Notes: generated from the sequence alone by a model not told the origin. Shown: positions 35,681-44,544, numbered from the stretch's first letter. The stretch: 64,000 nt of DNA from Bradyrhizobium sp. CSS354 (GCF_029051725.1 NZ_JAACFU010000008.1:186001-250000); one strand, 5' to 3'. Numbers and translations: made by a program.

Positions 35681-36871
35681 ATGACGACAGGGATGGAAAT
35701 GCCGGAGCAGCCGAGAAGTCGGCGGCAGACGCGTGCTGCCATTTTGACTCATCTGCTTCAGTCGGGCGGGTCGTTTCGCCCGCCGCTGGCGAAGGCCGTG
35801 CGCCTGTCGGAAGCGAGCCTGTCGCGCATCCTGTTCGATCTGAAAGCCGAAGGCCTGATCGAAGAAGTGCGGCGCCCTGCCCCTTATGTCGGCGGCCCGA
35901 CCGGCCTCGTGTCGCTCGATGGGGCGGTGGCGCTCGCGGCGTTCGAGCTGACGACCCAGCGGCTCAGCGTCGGCATCGGCGGCCTGTCGGGTGAGTTGCA
36001 CGACACCGGGCATGTGCCGCTGCCGAGGACGCCAACCGTCGCGACCGTCGGCCGGGCGTTTCGCGAGGCGATGACATTGCTGCGCGACTGGACGCGGCGC
36101 CGGCGCATTCCCCTCGCGCAGATCGGCGTCTCCATTCCGGGCCTCGGCCGGTTGGGCGCGTCAGGCAATCCGATCATTCCCTGCGACGTCGGGCGGATCA
36201 GCGAGATGTTCGGCGAGAACTTTGCCGGCGTGCCGGTCGAGTTCACCAATTCGGTCGTCGCGCACGCCATTTTTCACCGTTGCCGCACGGAGAACTATCC
36301 ATTCAGCGGCGCACATCTTTTCGTCTTCGTCGGCCAGGGCGTCGCCGGCACCTGGATGGATGATCCGACCGAGGACGATGCCCTCCAGCCGGTCGAGCTC
36401 GGCCACATGGTGTTCGGAGCCGACGGACCAATTTGCCGCTGTGGCCATCATGGTTGCGTCGAAGCCTATACGTCGCTTCCGGCCTTGGCCGAGCTTCTGG
36501 GCGTCGCGGAAGCGGAGTTGCTTCAACCCGGCAGCGAATGGGTGACCGCGATGCCGCTCTCGTCGCGGGTGCGGCAGGAATTGCGCCGGCGGCTGTTCCG
36601 GCTTGGCCTTGCGATCGGCAACACGCTGAACGTGAAGCCATGCAAGGGCGTCGCGATCAGCGGCTGGCCGTCGCTTCTCGCCGAGGACGATCGCAACGCG
36701 CTCGTGGCGGGGATCGACGCCTGCCTGTTGGGCGGCCGCAAGCACGCGCAAGTGTCGCTCGCTTTCGTGCCGCCGTCGAATGGCAACGATCCGCGGGCGG
36801 CGCTGGCATTCGCGGCTTTCTGCCTCGCTTGCCGCGGCGGCATGCCGGCCGCATCGATCGAGGCCGCCTGA
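35681..36871 (+). CDS. ROK family transcriptional regulator (NagC/XylR type)
   Basis: Predicted sugar-responsive repressor of 396 residues. An N-terminal winged-helix segment (RQTRAAILTHLLQSGGS, EASLSRILFDLKAEGLIEE) precedes a ROK kinase-fold domain with GGPTGLVSLDG, VSIPGLGRLG, FVGQGVAGTWM and the ROK zinc motif CRCGHHGCVEAY. The kinase DxGxT motif is degenerate (AAFELTTQ), as in pure regulators. Start uncertain: ATG 35681 abuts an operator-like repeat, while ATG 35699 has a better-spaced ACAGGG. It lies 57 bp before the sugar ABC importer operon on the same strand, its likely target. Confidence 0.9.
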   Translation: MTTGMEMPEQPRSRRQTRAAILTHLLQSGGSFRPPLAKAVRLSEASLSRILFDLKAEGLIEEVRRPAPYVGGPTGLVSLDGAVALAAFELTTQRLSVGIGGLSGELHDTGHVPLPRTPTVATVGRAFREAMTLLRDWTRRRRIPLAQIGVSIPGLGRLGASGNPIIPCDVGRISEMFGENFAGVPVEFTNSVVAHAIFHRCRTENYPFSGAHLFVFVGQGVAGTWMDDPTEDDALQPVELGHMVFGADGPICRCGHHGCVEAYTSLPALAELLGVAEAELLQPGSEWVTAMPLSSRVRQELRRRLFRLGLAIGNTLNVKPCKGVAISGWPSLLAEDDRNALVAGIDACLLGGRKHAQVSLAFVPPSNGNDPRAALAFAAFCLACRGGMPAASIEAA

Positions 36872-36928
36872 GATACCTGATGCCGCGCGGCTCTCGCGCG
36901 AAAGAGTTCACACCGGGAGGAACTTGCC

Positions 36929-38215
36929 ATGCCGATCACGACAACAAGGCGCCAACTGCTCGCCGGATCTGCGGCCGCGCTCGCGCTGCCGGCATTTGCC
37001 CGCGCGCAAGGCGCGATCAAGCCGCGTCTGACTGCGATCTCGCAATGGTCCGCAGGCAGCGATGGGGCTGCCATCACAGCGCTCGGCAAGAAATTCGAAG
37101 AGAAAGGCGGGGTTTGGCAGCACTCGCCCGTCCCCGGCTTCACCACCGAGATGATGAACAAGCTGCGTGCCCAGATCATGGCCGGCGATCCACCGGCCTG
37201 CTCGCAGCTCAAAGGTCCCGAGATCGCGGCTTGGTCGAAGATTGCCCCAACCGTCGATCTCGATGCCGTCGTCGCTGCCGCCGGCTACGAAAAGGTTATC
37301 GCTCCGGACCTTGCAAAATTGCACAAGCCGGGGGGCAAGTGGATTGCGCTGCCGTTGCAGATCTACAGCACCAACATGCTGTTTCTCTCCAAACGCGCAA
37401 TGGACAAGGCCAAGGCCGACAAGATCCCCGTCACATGGGCTGAGTTCAACGACCTTGCCGAGAAGATGAAAGCAGGCGGAGTTCCCTATCCCATCGCCAA
37501 CGGTGGCACCCGCCCGGACGACGGCCAGAAATTCGAGGCCGCTTTGGCAGGCATCAGTCCCACTGCATACCGCGCAGCCCTCATGAATCTCGACAAGAAG
37601 GCCCTGGAGGGCCCCGAGATAAAGGCGGCCTTCGTACAGGTGCGCAAGATTGCCGACTGGATGGACCCCAACGTCGGCGCCCAGCACTTTTCGACCAACC
37701 TGAAGCGCTTCGTCGACGGCGACATGGGCATGATGATCATGGGCGGGTGGGCGCAGGGCGTATTGCGCAACGCCGGTTTCAAGTTCGAGGACTTCATCAT
37801 CGCCCCGGGCCCGAGCGACAATGGCAAGCCGGTCTTCCTGTTGAATGCCGATGCCTTCATATTCTGGCAGCGCAAGGAGCCCGACCTGCAAGCCGGCCAG
37901 ACGCTGATGGCCCAGCTCGTCATGGATCCAGCGATCCAGACCATGTATTCGCAGATCACGGGATCGATCCCCGTGCGCACCGATGTCGATCTGTCGGGCG
38001 AAGGCTGGTCGGACGGTCAACGGCGGACCGCAGCAGCCCTGAAAGACGCGATCGCCAGCAATCAGGCCGTCCTCAGTCTCGCGCACAACATGGCGCAGGA
38101 AAACGGCATGACTGCAGCGATGATCGATGTGATCACGGAGTACGTGAAGAACAAGACGATCAAGCCGGAGCAAGCGGCCGTACGCCTCGCCGAGGCCGTC
38201 GAGAGCTCACGTTGA
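36929..38215 (+). CDS. sugar ABC transporter, periplasmic substrate-binding protein
   Basis: Family 1 extracellular solute-binding protein of 428 residues that captures a carbohydrate-type ligand for the importer encoded downstream. The N-terminus TTRRQLLAGSAAALALPAFARA resembles a Tat or Sec signal with an AxA cleavage site near residue 25. Typical blocks are ALGKKFEEKGG, MMNKLRAQIMAGDPP, MMIMGGWAQGV and SIPVRTDVDL. ATG 36929 follows GGGAGGA. The stop overlaps the permease start by four bases. The residues do not reveal the sugar; relatives bind mono- or disaccharides or glycerol phosphate. Confidence 0.92.
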   Translation: MPITTTRRQLLAGSAAALALPAFARAQGAIKPRLTAISQWSAGSDGAAITALGKKFEEKGGVWQHSPVPGFTTEMMNKLRAQIMAGDPPACSQLKGPEIAAWSKIAPTVDLDAVVAAAGYEKVIAPDLAKLHKPGGKWIALPLQIYSTNMLFLSKRAMDKAKADKIPVTWAEFNDLAEKMKAGGVPYPIANGGTRPDDGQKFEAALAGISPTAYRAALMNLDKKALEGPEIKAAFVQVRKIADWMDPNVGAQHFSTNLKRFVDGDMGMMIMGGWAQGVLRNAGFKFEDFIIAPGPSDNGKPVFLLNADAFIFWQRKEPDLQAGQTLMAQLVMDPAIQTMYSQITGSIPVRTDVDLSGEGWSDGQRRTAAALKDAIASNQAVLSLAHNMAQENGMTAAMIDVITEYVKNKTIKPEQAAVRLAEAVESSR

Positions 38216-39135
38216 CGATCGCCGTCTCGACAACACCGGGCCGGCCGGCTGCCTCTGACTGGGTACGCCGGCTGCCCGAATATTTGACGATCTGGGTGCC
38301 GCTGCTGTTGTCCGCCACGCATCTCATTGCGTTTACGCTGTGGACGATCTGGATATCGTTCACGCCCTCCACTCTGGTCCCGGTCTCGGGCTGGGTCGGT
38401 TTGCGCAACTATTCTGCGGTTGCAGCATCACGGAACTGGCAGATTGCTTTGGACAATCTGCTGCTGTTTGGCAGCGCATTCGTGTTGCTGAGTCTGGCGA
38501 CCGGCCTCATCCTTGCGATCCTGCTCGATCAGCGCATCCGCGGCGAGAACCTGCTGCGGTCCATCTTTCTTTATCCTCTGGCGGTGTCATTCGTGGTCAC
38601 CGGCACGGTCTGGAGTTGGTTGCTCAATCCGGGCCTCGGGATCCAGAAGCTGGTCCGCGACCTTGGCTGGACCACCTTCAGGTTCGACTGGCTGATCGAC
38701 CGCGACATGGCCATTTGGACCATCGTCATCGCCGCGATCTGGCAATCCTCCGGTTTCGCCATGGCGCTGTTCCTCGCCGGCCTCCGCTCCGTCGACGCCG
38801 ACCTGATCAAGGCCGCGCAGATCGACGGCGCCGGACCGATCCGAATGTACCGGCGCGTCATCCTGCCGACCCTTTGGCCGATCACCATCACCGTGATCGT
38901 CATCCAGCTGCAGTTCGCGATTTCGACCTTCGACCTCGTCCGCGCGCTCACCAACGGCGGCCCCGGAATCGCCACCCAGCTGCCGGCTCTTGTCGTCTAC
39001 GACCTGATGTTCCAGCGCAGCCTGCTCGGACGGGGAGCGGCGGCGGCAGTGCTCATGTTGCTCATTCTTCTCGCGGTTTTGCTGCCCTATGCAGCGTGGC
39101 GTTACGTCCAGCGGCGGCGGGCGATCCATGCGTGA
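38212..39135 (+). CDS. sugar ABC transporter permease (MalF/UgpA type)
   Basis: First of two inner-membrane permeases, 307 residues with six hydrophobic helices (for example WVPLLLSATHLIAF and ITVIVIQLQFAISTF). The ATPase-contact EAA loop is ALFLAGLRSVDADLIKAAQIDGAG. The TTG start at 38212 overlaps the binding-protein stop (TTGA), and the end overlaps the second permease start by 8 bp, so the genes are tightly coupled. Confidence 0.92.
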   Translation: MTIAVSTTPGRPAASDWVRRLPEYLTIWVPLLLSATHLIAFTLWTIWISFTPSTLVPVSGWVGLRNYSAVAASRNWQIALDNLLLFGSAFVLLSLATGLILAILLDQRIRGENLLRSIFLYPLAVSFVVTGTVWSWLLNPGLGIQKLVRDLGWTTFRFDWLIDRDMAIWTIVIAAIWQSSGFAMALFLAGLRSVDADLIKAAQIDGAGPIRMYRRVILPTLWPITITVIVIQLQFAISTFDLVRALTNGGPGIATQLPALVVYDLMFQRSLLGRGAAAAVLMLLILLAVLLPYAAWRYVQRRRAIHA

Positions 39136-39985
39136 GCGAACCATCGCGCCAAGCCGGATTCTGATCTATCTCGTCGTCTCGCTGATCGCTGCAGCATGGC
39201 TCGCGCCATTGGCTGTTGTCGTGCTGAACTCGCTGCGCACCAACGAGGAGATCGCGCAGGCCTCGATGATCGGCTGGCCGAAGCAATGGGCATGGAGCAA
39301 CTACGCCGCGGCCTGGAGCGGCTTCTGCGTTGCCGAGACCTGTGCCGGCATCCGGCCGTACATGCTGAACTCCGCGCTCGTCACGATTCCCGCGACGATT
39401 TTTTCGACCCTGCTGGGTGCTGTCGCCGGTTACGCCGTGTCGCTCTGGCGTTTTCGCGGCGATAGCTGGATCTACGGCATTGTGACCCTTGGCCTCTTCC
39501 TTCCCCAGCAGATGCGCTTGCTGCCCTGGACCATCGTGTTGCGCGATACGGGCCTGATGAACACGTTAACTGGTCTGGTCGTGATCCACACGATCCAGGG
39601 GCTGTCCTTTACCACCTTGTTCTGCCGAAACTACTACACTGCCATCCCGCAGGATTTGATAAGAGCTGCACGCATCGATGGCGCAGGGTTCTTTCGTATT
39701 TTCTGGCGCATCATCCTGCCGCTCTCGCCGCCTATTCTGGTCGTCACCGTGATCTGGCAGTTCACGCATATCTGGAACGAGTTTCTCTACGGCGTGACAT
39801 TCACGACCGGTCAGCAGCAGCCGGTCACCGCCGCGCTGATCGCGCTATCCGCCGCGGTCGCCGACATCCCGCAGCATGGCGTGCAAAGCGCGGCGGTGAT
39901 GATCGCCGCGCTGCCAACCCTGCTGATCTATCTGATCGGCGGCAAGTATTTCGTGCGCGGCCTCACCGCCGGCGCCGTGAAATGA
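39128..39985 (+). CDS. sugar ABC transporter permease (MalG/UgpE type)
   Basis: Second permease of the importer, 285 residues with six helices. Typical MalG-type features are WLAPLAVVVLNSLRTNEEI at the start, GYAVSLWRFRG, LFLPQQMRLLPWTIVLRDTG and the EAA loop NYYTAIPQDLIRAARIDGAG. ATG 39128 overlaps the upstream permease by 8 bp and the ATPase begins 11 bp after the stop. Confidence 0.93.
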   Translation: MRERTIAPSRILIYLVVSLIAAAWLAPLAVVVLNSLRTNEEIAQASMIGWPKQWAWSNYAAAWSGFCVAETCAGIRPYMLNSALVTIPATIFSTLLGAVAGYAVSLWRFRGDSWIYGIVTLGLFLPQQMRLLPWTIVLRDTGLMNTLTGLVVIHTIQGLSFTTLFCRNYYTAIPQDLIRAARIDGAGFFRIFWRIILPLSPPILVVTVIWQFTHIWNEFLYGVTFTTGQQQPVTAALIALSAAVADIPQHGVQSAAVMIAALPTLLIYLIGGKYFVRGLTAGAVK

Positions 39986-39995
39986 TCGGATTGTC

Positions 39996-41105
39996 ATGGC
40001 AGCCCTAAGCATTCGCTCCCTGTCCAAGCGCTACGCCAATCTGGAGGTGCTCAAGGGCATCGATCTCGACATCGAGAGCGGTGAATTCACCGTGCTCGTC
40101 GGCCCATCCGGCTGCGGCAAGTCCACGCTGCTCAACATCATCGCCGGGCTCGACCTCCCGAGCGCAGGCACCGTGGAAATCGGCGGACGTATCGTCAACG
40201 ACGTTCCGCCAAAGGACCGCGACATCGCGATGGTGTTCCAGTCCTACGCGCTCTATCCGTCGATGACGGTGCGCCAGAACATCACCTTCGGCATGGAATG
40301 CCGCCACGTACCAAAGGCGGAGCAGGAGAAGGCGCTGGCGAATGTGGCCAGGCTGCTCCAGATCGAGCCGCTGCTCGGCCGCAAGCCGTCGCAGCTCTCC
40401 GGTGGCCAGCGCCAGCGTGTGGCGATGGGCCGGGCGCTGGTGCGCGATCCCCTGCTCTTCCTGTTCGACGAGCCGCTGTCCAATCTCGACGCCAAGCTGC
40501 GCGTCGAGATGCGGATGGAGATCAAGCGGCTGCACCAGCGCATCGGCGCCACCATCGTCTATGTCACTCACGATCAGATCGAGGCGATGACGATGGCGAC
40601 GCGCATCGCCGTGATGCATCGGGGCGTGGTGCAGCAGTTTGCCGACCCTGATACTGTGTATCGCTATCCCGCCAATCTGTTCGTGGCCCGTTTCATGGGC
40701 TCGCCGCCGATGAACACCATGCCGGCACGGCTCGAGGCAGACGCCGGCGGGCCGGTGGTCGTGATCGGCGCGGGGCGGCCGGACGAGGTCCGCCTCCGCC
40801 TTGGCCAATATGACGCGGCGGCACCCTTCGTCGGCCGTGACGTGGTGGTCGGGATCAGGCCGGAATGCATCGCCGAGGGCAGCCGCGTATTTTCCGCCGA
40901 TCCGCCCGTCGTCGTCAACGCGCCGGTGGAGATGGTCGAGCCGACGGGGGCCGAAACGATCGTGCTGCTGCGGCTTGGCGGCGAGCCCGCGCTGGCGCGC
41001 ATCACGCCGGACATCCGCCCCACACCGGGCGCCGTCGCCCCGTTCGCGCTCGACACGCGCCGCATCTGCCTGTTCGACCCCGAGACGGAGCGACTGATCG
41101 CATGA
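39996..41105 (+). CDS. sugar ABC transporter ATP-binding protein (UgpC/MalK type)
   Basis: Drives import by ATP hydrolysis; 369 residues. Walker A GPSGCGKST, Q-loop MVFQSYALYP, signature LSGGQRQR, Walker B LLFLFDEP and the switch histidine in VYVTHDQIEAM are intact. The C-terminal TOBE-type domain (after about residue 240) is the regulatory segment of MalK/UgpC proteins. Its stop overlaps the SDR start by four bases (ATGA), tying the dehydrogenase into the same operon. Confidence 0.95.
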   Translation: MAALSIRSLSKRYANLEVLKGIDLDIESGEFTVLVGPSGCGKSTLLNIIAGLDLPSAGTVEIGGRIVNDVPPKDRDIAMVFQSYALYPSMTVRQNITFGMECRHVPKAEQEKALANVARLLQIEPLLGRKPSQLSGGQRQRVAMGRALVRDPLLFLFDEPLSNLDAKLRVEMRMEIKRLHQRIGATIVYVTHDQIEAMTMATRIAVMHRGVVQQFADPDTVYRYPANLFVARFMGSPPMNTMPARLEADAGGPVVVIGAGRPDEVRLRLGQYDAAAPFVGRDVVVGIRPECIAEGSRVFSADPPVVVNAPVEMVEPTGAETIVLLRLGGEPALARITPDIRPTPGAVAPFALDTRRICLFDPETERLIA

Positions 41106-41869
41106 CAAGAACGAGCTATGCCGGTCTTAGGGATCGCGTGGTGTTGATCACCGGTGGCGCCAGCGGCATCGGTGCCGCCTTCGTGCGGGCGTTCGCGGCG
41201 CAAGGGGCTCGCGTCGCGTTCCTGGATCTGGACGAAGCAGCCGGCCGGGCGCTGGTCGCGGAGGTGAAGGCCGCGGCTGGAACCGCACCCTTGTTCGTGC
41301 CGTGCGATCTCCTCGACATCGACGCCTTGCGCGGCGCCATGGCGCAGGTGCACGGATCGCTTGGCGATGCCGCGGTTCTCGTCAACAACGCCGCCAATGA
41401 TCAACGCCAGGGACTGGCCGAGGTAACCCCGGCCGAGTTCGACTGGATGATCGGCGTCAACCTCAAGCACGTCTTCTTTGCCGCGCAAGCGGTGGTGCCG
41501 CAGATGCAGGCGCGCGGCGGCGGCTCGATCATCAACATGTCGTCGATTGCCTGGATGCGCGGCGCGCCGGGGCTGCCGGTCTACGCCGCGGCGAAGGCCG
41601 CGATCGTCGGCTTCACCAACTCCCTGGCCCGGTCGCTCGGGCCCGACCGCATCCGCGTCAACGCGATAGCGCCGGGGATGGTGATCACGGAGCGTCAGCG
41701 CCGGCTGTGGTATCCGGACGACCAGACGATCGCCGAGCTGCGCACGCGTCAGGCCATTCCCGACGCGGTGACGCCCGACGACATCGCCAACATGGCGCTA
41801 TTCCTCGCTTCCGATGAGAGCCAGCGCATCACGCGGCAGTGTTTTCAGGTCGACGCTGGTCTCGGCTAA
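41102..41869 (+). CDS. SDR family dehydrogenase, last gene of the sugar-uptake operon
   Basis: NAD(P)-dependent oxidoreductase of 255 residues with TGGASGIG, NNAAND, the serine in NMSSIAWM and YAAAK as the YxxxK, followed by RIRVNAIAPGMVIT. The fold ends FLASDESQRITRQCFQVDAGLG, typical of sugar and polyol dehydrogenases such as glucose or galactose dehydrogenase-like SDRs. The start ATGA overlaps the ATPase stop, so it is probably the enzyme oxidising the imported sugar, which is inference from context. Confidence 0.92.
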   Translation: MTRTSYAGLRDRVVLITGGASGIGAAFVRAFAAQGARVAFLDLDEAAGRALVAEVKAAAGTAPLFVPCDLLDIDALRGAMAQVHGSLGDAAVLVNNAANDQRQGLAEVTPAEFDWMIGVNLKHVFFAAQAVVPQMQARGGGSIINMSSIAWMRGAPGLPVYAAAKAAIVGFTNSLARSLGPDRIRVNAIAPGMVITERQRRLWYPDDQTIAELRTRQAIPDAVTPDDIANMALFLASDESQRITRQCFQVDAGLG

Positions 41870-41871
41870 AG

Positions 41872-42481
41872 CGTGTACTCACAAACCCGAGCTGCTTCGT
41901 AGAGGTCCGCTCCGCATCCGATAGCAGTCGCGTTGGCGTACCTCACCCTTGGTCCGAGTTGGGCCAGAAGCGGTCCTCTACAATCCGCGCGACGTGACTT
42001 TCCAAAACCTATCCATGGCTGAGCAATGCTCTCTGGACTTCGGCCCCAGCAAGTTTGCTACCGACCTAAAATCGAATGCTTTCGTGCCATCTGCGTGCTG
42101 TAGTGATTCAAGAAAGCCGGTTGCCAAAGCGGCACGTTCTTGAGCAGAGCCGTCTTCGAGCGCTTTTTCGCAGAGTTCAAAAACGGATTGTATTGTGCTT
42201 TTTGGCAGTCGATTGAAATGCTCAACAAGAGCCTCTGCCAATCCGGTACCCGCGAGGGTTATGGGCACAACTTCCGGCGACCATTCGGCATTTAGCTTAG
42301 CGAGCGCCTCTCTCAATTGAGGTGCAAGATCAGCGATTCTTTCAAGGTAGCTCTCATTCCTAGGCATGCGATCAATATGTCGGACGCGGATCACGTCGGC
42401 AATGGGTCACAAACCGCCGATCACGCCCAAGGTTAGGAGGCTTCCGCTTTGCGCTGGCAAGCCGACGCTTGTGAGTACACG
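41872..42481. repeat. 610-bp segment bounded by a 13-bp perfect inverted repeat
   Basis: CGTGTACTCACAA at 41872-41884 recurs exactly inverted as TTGTGAGTACACG at 42469-42481. The bounded segment begins 3 bp after the SDR stop codon and ends 3 bp before the lpxB stop, filling almost the whole gap between these two convergent genes. It contains one minus-strand gene and, near its left end, a second imperfect inverted repeat (GTAGAGGTCCGCT at 41899-41911 and AGCGGTCCTCTAC at 41969-41981, one mismatch). No transposase is present and no clear target duplication is visible. Confidence 0.7.
41978..42367 (-). CDS. uncharacterised 129-residue protein inside the repeat-bounded segment
   Basis: An unrecognised acidic, helical protein: MPRNESYLERIADLAPQ, then PITLAGTGLAEALVEHF, ALATGFLESLQHAD and a C-terminal LGPKSREHCSAMDRFW. 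I cannot name its family; its size and the helical FLESLQ block resemble small immunity-type proteins, but this is weak. ATG 42367 was chosen; GTG 42394 is in frame. Base and codon use differ from its neighbours: many codons end in A or T (for example in the KSTIQSVFELCEKALED stretch), unlike the G/C-ending codons around it, which suggests recent transfer. Its stop lies in the right arm of an internal inverted repeat. Confidence 0.7.
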   Translation of the reverse strand: MPRNESYLERIADLAPQLREALAKLNAEWSPEVVPITLAGTGLAEALVEHFNRLPKSTIQSVFELCEKALEDGSAQERAALATGFLESLQHADGTKAFDFRSVANLLGPKSREHCSAMDRFWKVTSRGL

Positions 42482-42483
42482 TC

Positions 42484-43665
42484 CTAGCTAGCCCGCCTGC
42501 CCTTGCGCATGGTCGCCAGCACGATGTCGGCTGCGAGTACGCTCGGCGACTTGTTGCCGGTCGACATGATCGTATCGAGCTGGGCGAACGCTTCCACCTG
42601 CTGTCGGCGCAACGGTGAATCGGTCAGAAGCTGCGAGAGCGCGGGCGCCAGGTTCTCCGGCGTGCAGTCTTCCTGCAGGAACTCCGGGATGACATCCTTG
42701 CCGATCACGAGATTGGCGAGGATCACCGAGGAGACGCGGATCGCGCGGCGCAGGATGAAGGCTTCGATCGCGCCGACCCGATAGGCCGTCACCATCGGAA
42801 TGCCCGATAGCGCGAGCTCCAGCGTCACTGTGCCGGATTTTGCCAATGCCGCGCGCGCGATGCGGAAGGCGGCGCGCTTCTCGTTCTCGCCGACCACGAT
42901 TTGAGGCTTGACCGGCCAGTTCGCGATGCCTTCGCGGATGGTGGCTTCGAGATGCGGCATGGTCGGCAGCATCAGTTCGAACGCGCGGCCTTCCGTCTGC
43001 AATCGGCCGAGCGTCGCGCCGAACACGTCGAGATGGTGCCTGATCTCGCTGCGGCGGCTGCCGGGCAGCACCAGCAAAACCGGCGGCCCGCTGTCGCGGC
43101 GCTTCTGCTCCTCCGCGTTCGGCCGCAGCGAGGACAATTGCTCGATCAGGGGATGGCCGACATAGCTGCATGGCGGCCCGCCGAGCTTGCGATATTCCTC
43201 CGGCTCGAACGGCAACAGGCCGAGCACATGGTCGACATAGCCGAGCATGGTCCGCGCCCGTCCCGGCCGCCAGGCCCAGAGCTGCGGCGAGACGTAGTCG
43301 ACGACCGGGATCGCCGGATTGCGCGCCCGCACGCGGCGGGCGACACGGTGGGTGAAGTCGGGGCTGTCGATGATGACGAGCGCGTCCGGCGCGGCTTCGG
43401 TTACGGCCTCCGCGGTCTCGCGGATCAGCCGCAGGATCTTCGGCAATTGCTGCACCACCGCGGCGAAGCCCACGATCGAGAGCTGCTCGATCGGAAACAG
43501 CGTCTCCAGCCCCTGGCGCGCCATGGTGTGGCCGCCGACGCCCACGAACTGCACGCCGTCGCCGAGGCGCTGGCGCAGCACCTTCATCAAGGCGCTGCCG
43601 AGCCGGTCGCCGGATTCCTCCGTGGCGATCAGGAAGATCTTGCGCTTGGGATGGCGGCCTTGCAT
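42484..43665 (-). CDS. lpxB: lipid-A-disaccharide synthase
   Basis: Glycosyltransferase (GT19) that joins UDP-2,3-diacylglucosamine and lipid X to make the disaccharide of lipid A at the inner face of the membrane. The 393 residues begin KRKIFLIATEESGDRLG, with GVGGHTMARQGLET, the DSPDFTHRVARRVR substrate loop, YVSPQLWAWRPGR, VLLVLPGSRRSEI and AKSGTVTLELAL. ATG 43665 overlaps the lpxI stop by one base. It is the last gene of the lpxD-fabZ-lpxA-lpxI-lpxB series and converges on the repeat-bounded segment. Confidence 0.97.
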   Translation of the reverse strand: MQGRHPKRKIFLIATEESGDRLGSALMKVLRQRLGDGVQFVGVGGHTMARQGLETLFPIEQLSIVGFAAVVQQLPKILRLIRETAEAVTEAAPDALVIIDSPDFTHRVARRVRARNPAIPVVDYVSPQLWAWRPGRARTMLGYVDHVLGLLPFEPEEYRKLGGPPCSYVGHPLIEQLSSLRPNAEEQKRRDSGPPVLLVLPGSRRSEIRHHLDVFGATLGRLQTEGRAFELMLPTMPHLEATIREGIANWPVKPQIVVGENEKRAAFRIARAALAKSGTVTLELALSGIPMVTAYRVGAIEAFILRRAIRVSSVILANLVIGKDVIPEFLQEDCTPENLAPALSQLLTDSPLRRQQVEAFAQLDTIMSTGNKSPSVLAADIVLATMRKGRRAS

Positions 43666-44537
43666 CACGCCGGCAGGCCGATGACGAAGAGATATTTGGC
43701 GTCGGCGAGCGCGATCATCGCCTGCGGCTCGGCGGCGATGGTGTTGCCGGCGACGACGGCGATTCCGGCCAGCCCTGCGGCGGCGACGCCCTCGAGGGTG
43801 CGCGGGCCGATCGTCGGCAGGTCGAAGCGCAGGTCCTGCCCGCTCTTTGGTACCTTCACCAGCACGCCCCGCCCGGTGGCGGCGCGGATGCGGCCCTCTT
43901 CGCGCAGCCGTGCCACGCGCGCGAGCAGCGCATCGGTGCCCTCGATGTCCTCGACCGCCACAACATGGCCGTCGATCACGACCGCAGCCTGGCCGATGTC
44001 GAACGGACCGAGCGCGGTCAGCACCGCGCGTCCACGTTCGATGTCGGTCTTGCCGGTGTCGCTCGGCCAGGCGCGGCTGATGCAGCCCTCAGGCATCAAG
44101 AGGTCGGGCGCGACGTCCTTGATGCCGACCATGCGAAACCCGCCCTGCTCGAGAATGCGCCCGACGCCGGACAACAAATGATCATCGCCGCCGCGGAAGG
44201 CGCGAATGACATTGCCGAGCAGCCGGAGCGTCGTGAAGTCGACCCGAACCTCCGAGAGCGAAGGCCGTACCAGCGTGCCGATGAAGATCAGGTCGCGGCA
44301 GCCCTCCTCGCGAAACAGCCGCATGGCACGGCCGAGCTGGCCGACCGAGATCCAGCGATGGCGGAATTTTTCCACCCGCGCCGGATCGCAGGCCCCCCGA
44401 AGGGGAAACAACACCGGCGTGATGCCGCGAGCGGCGAGCGATTCGGCAACCGCGAACGGCATCGCGCCGCCGCCGGCGACCACGCCGACCGGCGATGAAA
44501 TCTCCGAAGCCGCCGCCGATGTCATACCCGCGGCCAT
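43665..44537 (-). CDS. lpxI: UDP-2,3-diacylglucosamine diphosphatase LpxI
   Basis: Cleaves UDP-2,3-diacylglucosamine to lipid X; alphaproteobacteria use LpxI in place of LpxH. The 290 residues show the N-terminal PVGVVAGGGAMPFAVAES, WISVGQLGRAMRLFREEG, the DUF1009 core (GGDDHLLSGVGRILEQGGF, AAVVIDGHVVAVEDIEGTDALL) and the C-terminal IGPRTLEGVAAAGLAGIAV. ATG 44537 lies 8 bp after the lpxA stop; the in-frame extension upstream would run into lpxA. Its stop overlaps the lpxB start. Confidence 0.95.
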   Translation of the reverse strand: MAAGMTSAAASEISSPVGVVAGGGAMPFAVAESLAARGITPVLFPLRGACDPARVEKFRHRWISVGQLGRAMRLFREEGCRDLIFIGTLVRPSLSEVRVDFTTLRLLGNVIRAFRGGDDHLLSGVGRILEQGGFRMVGIKDVAPDLLMPEGCISRAWPSDTGKTDIERGRAVLTALGPFDIGQAAVVIDGHVVAVEDIEGTDALLARVARLREEGRIRAATGRGVLVKVPKSGQDLRFDLPTIGPRTLEGVAAAGLAGIAVVAGNTIAAEPQAMIALADAKYLFVIGLPA

Positions 44538-44544
44538 CCCATCA

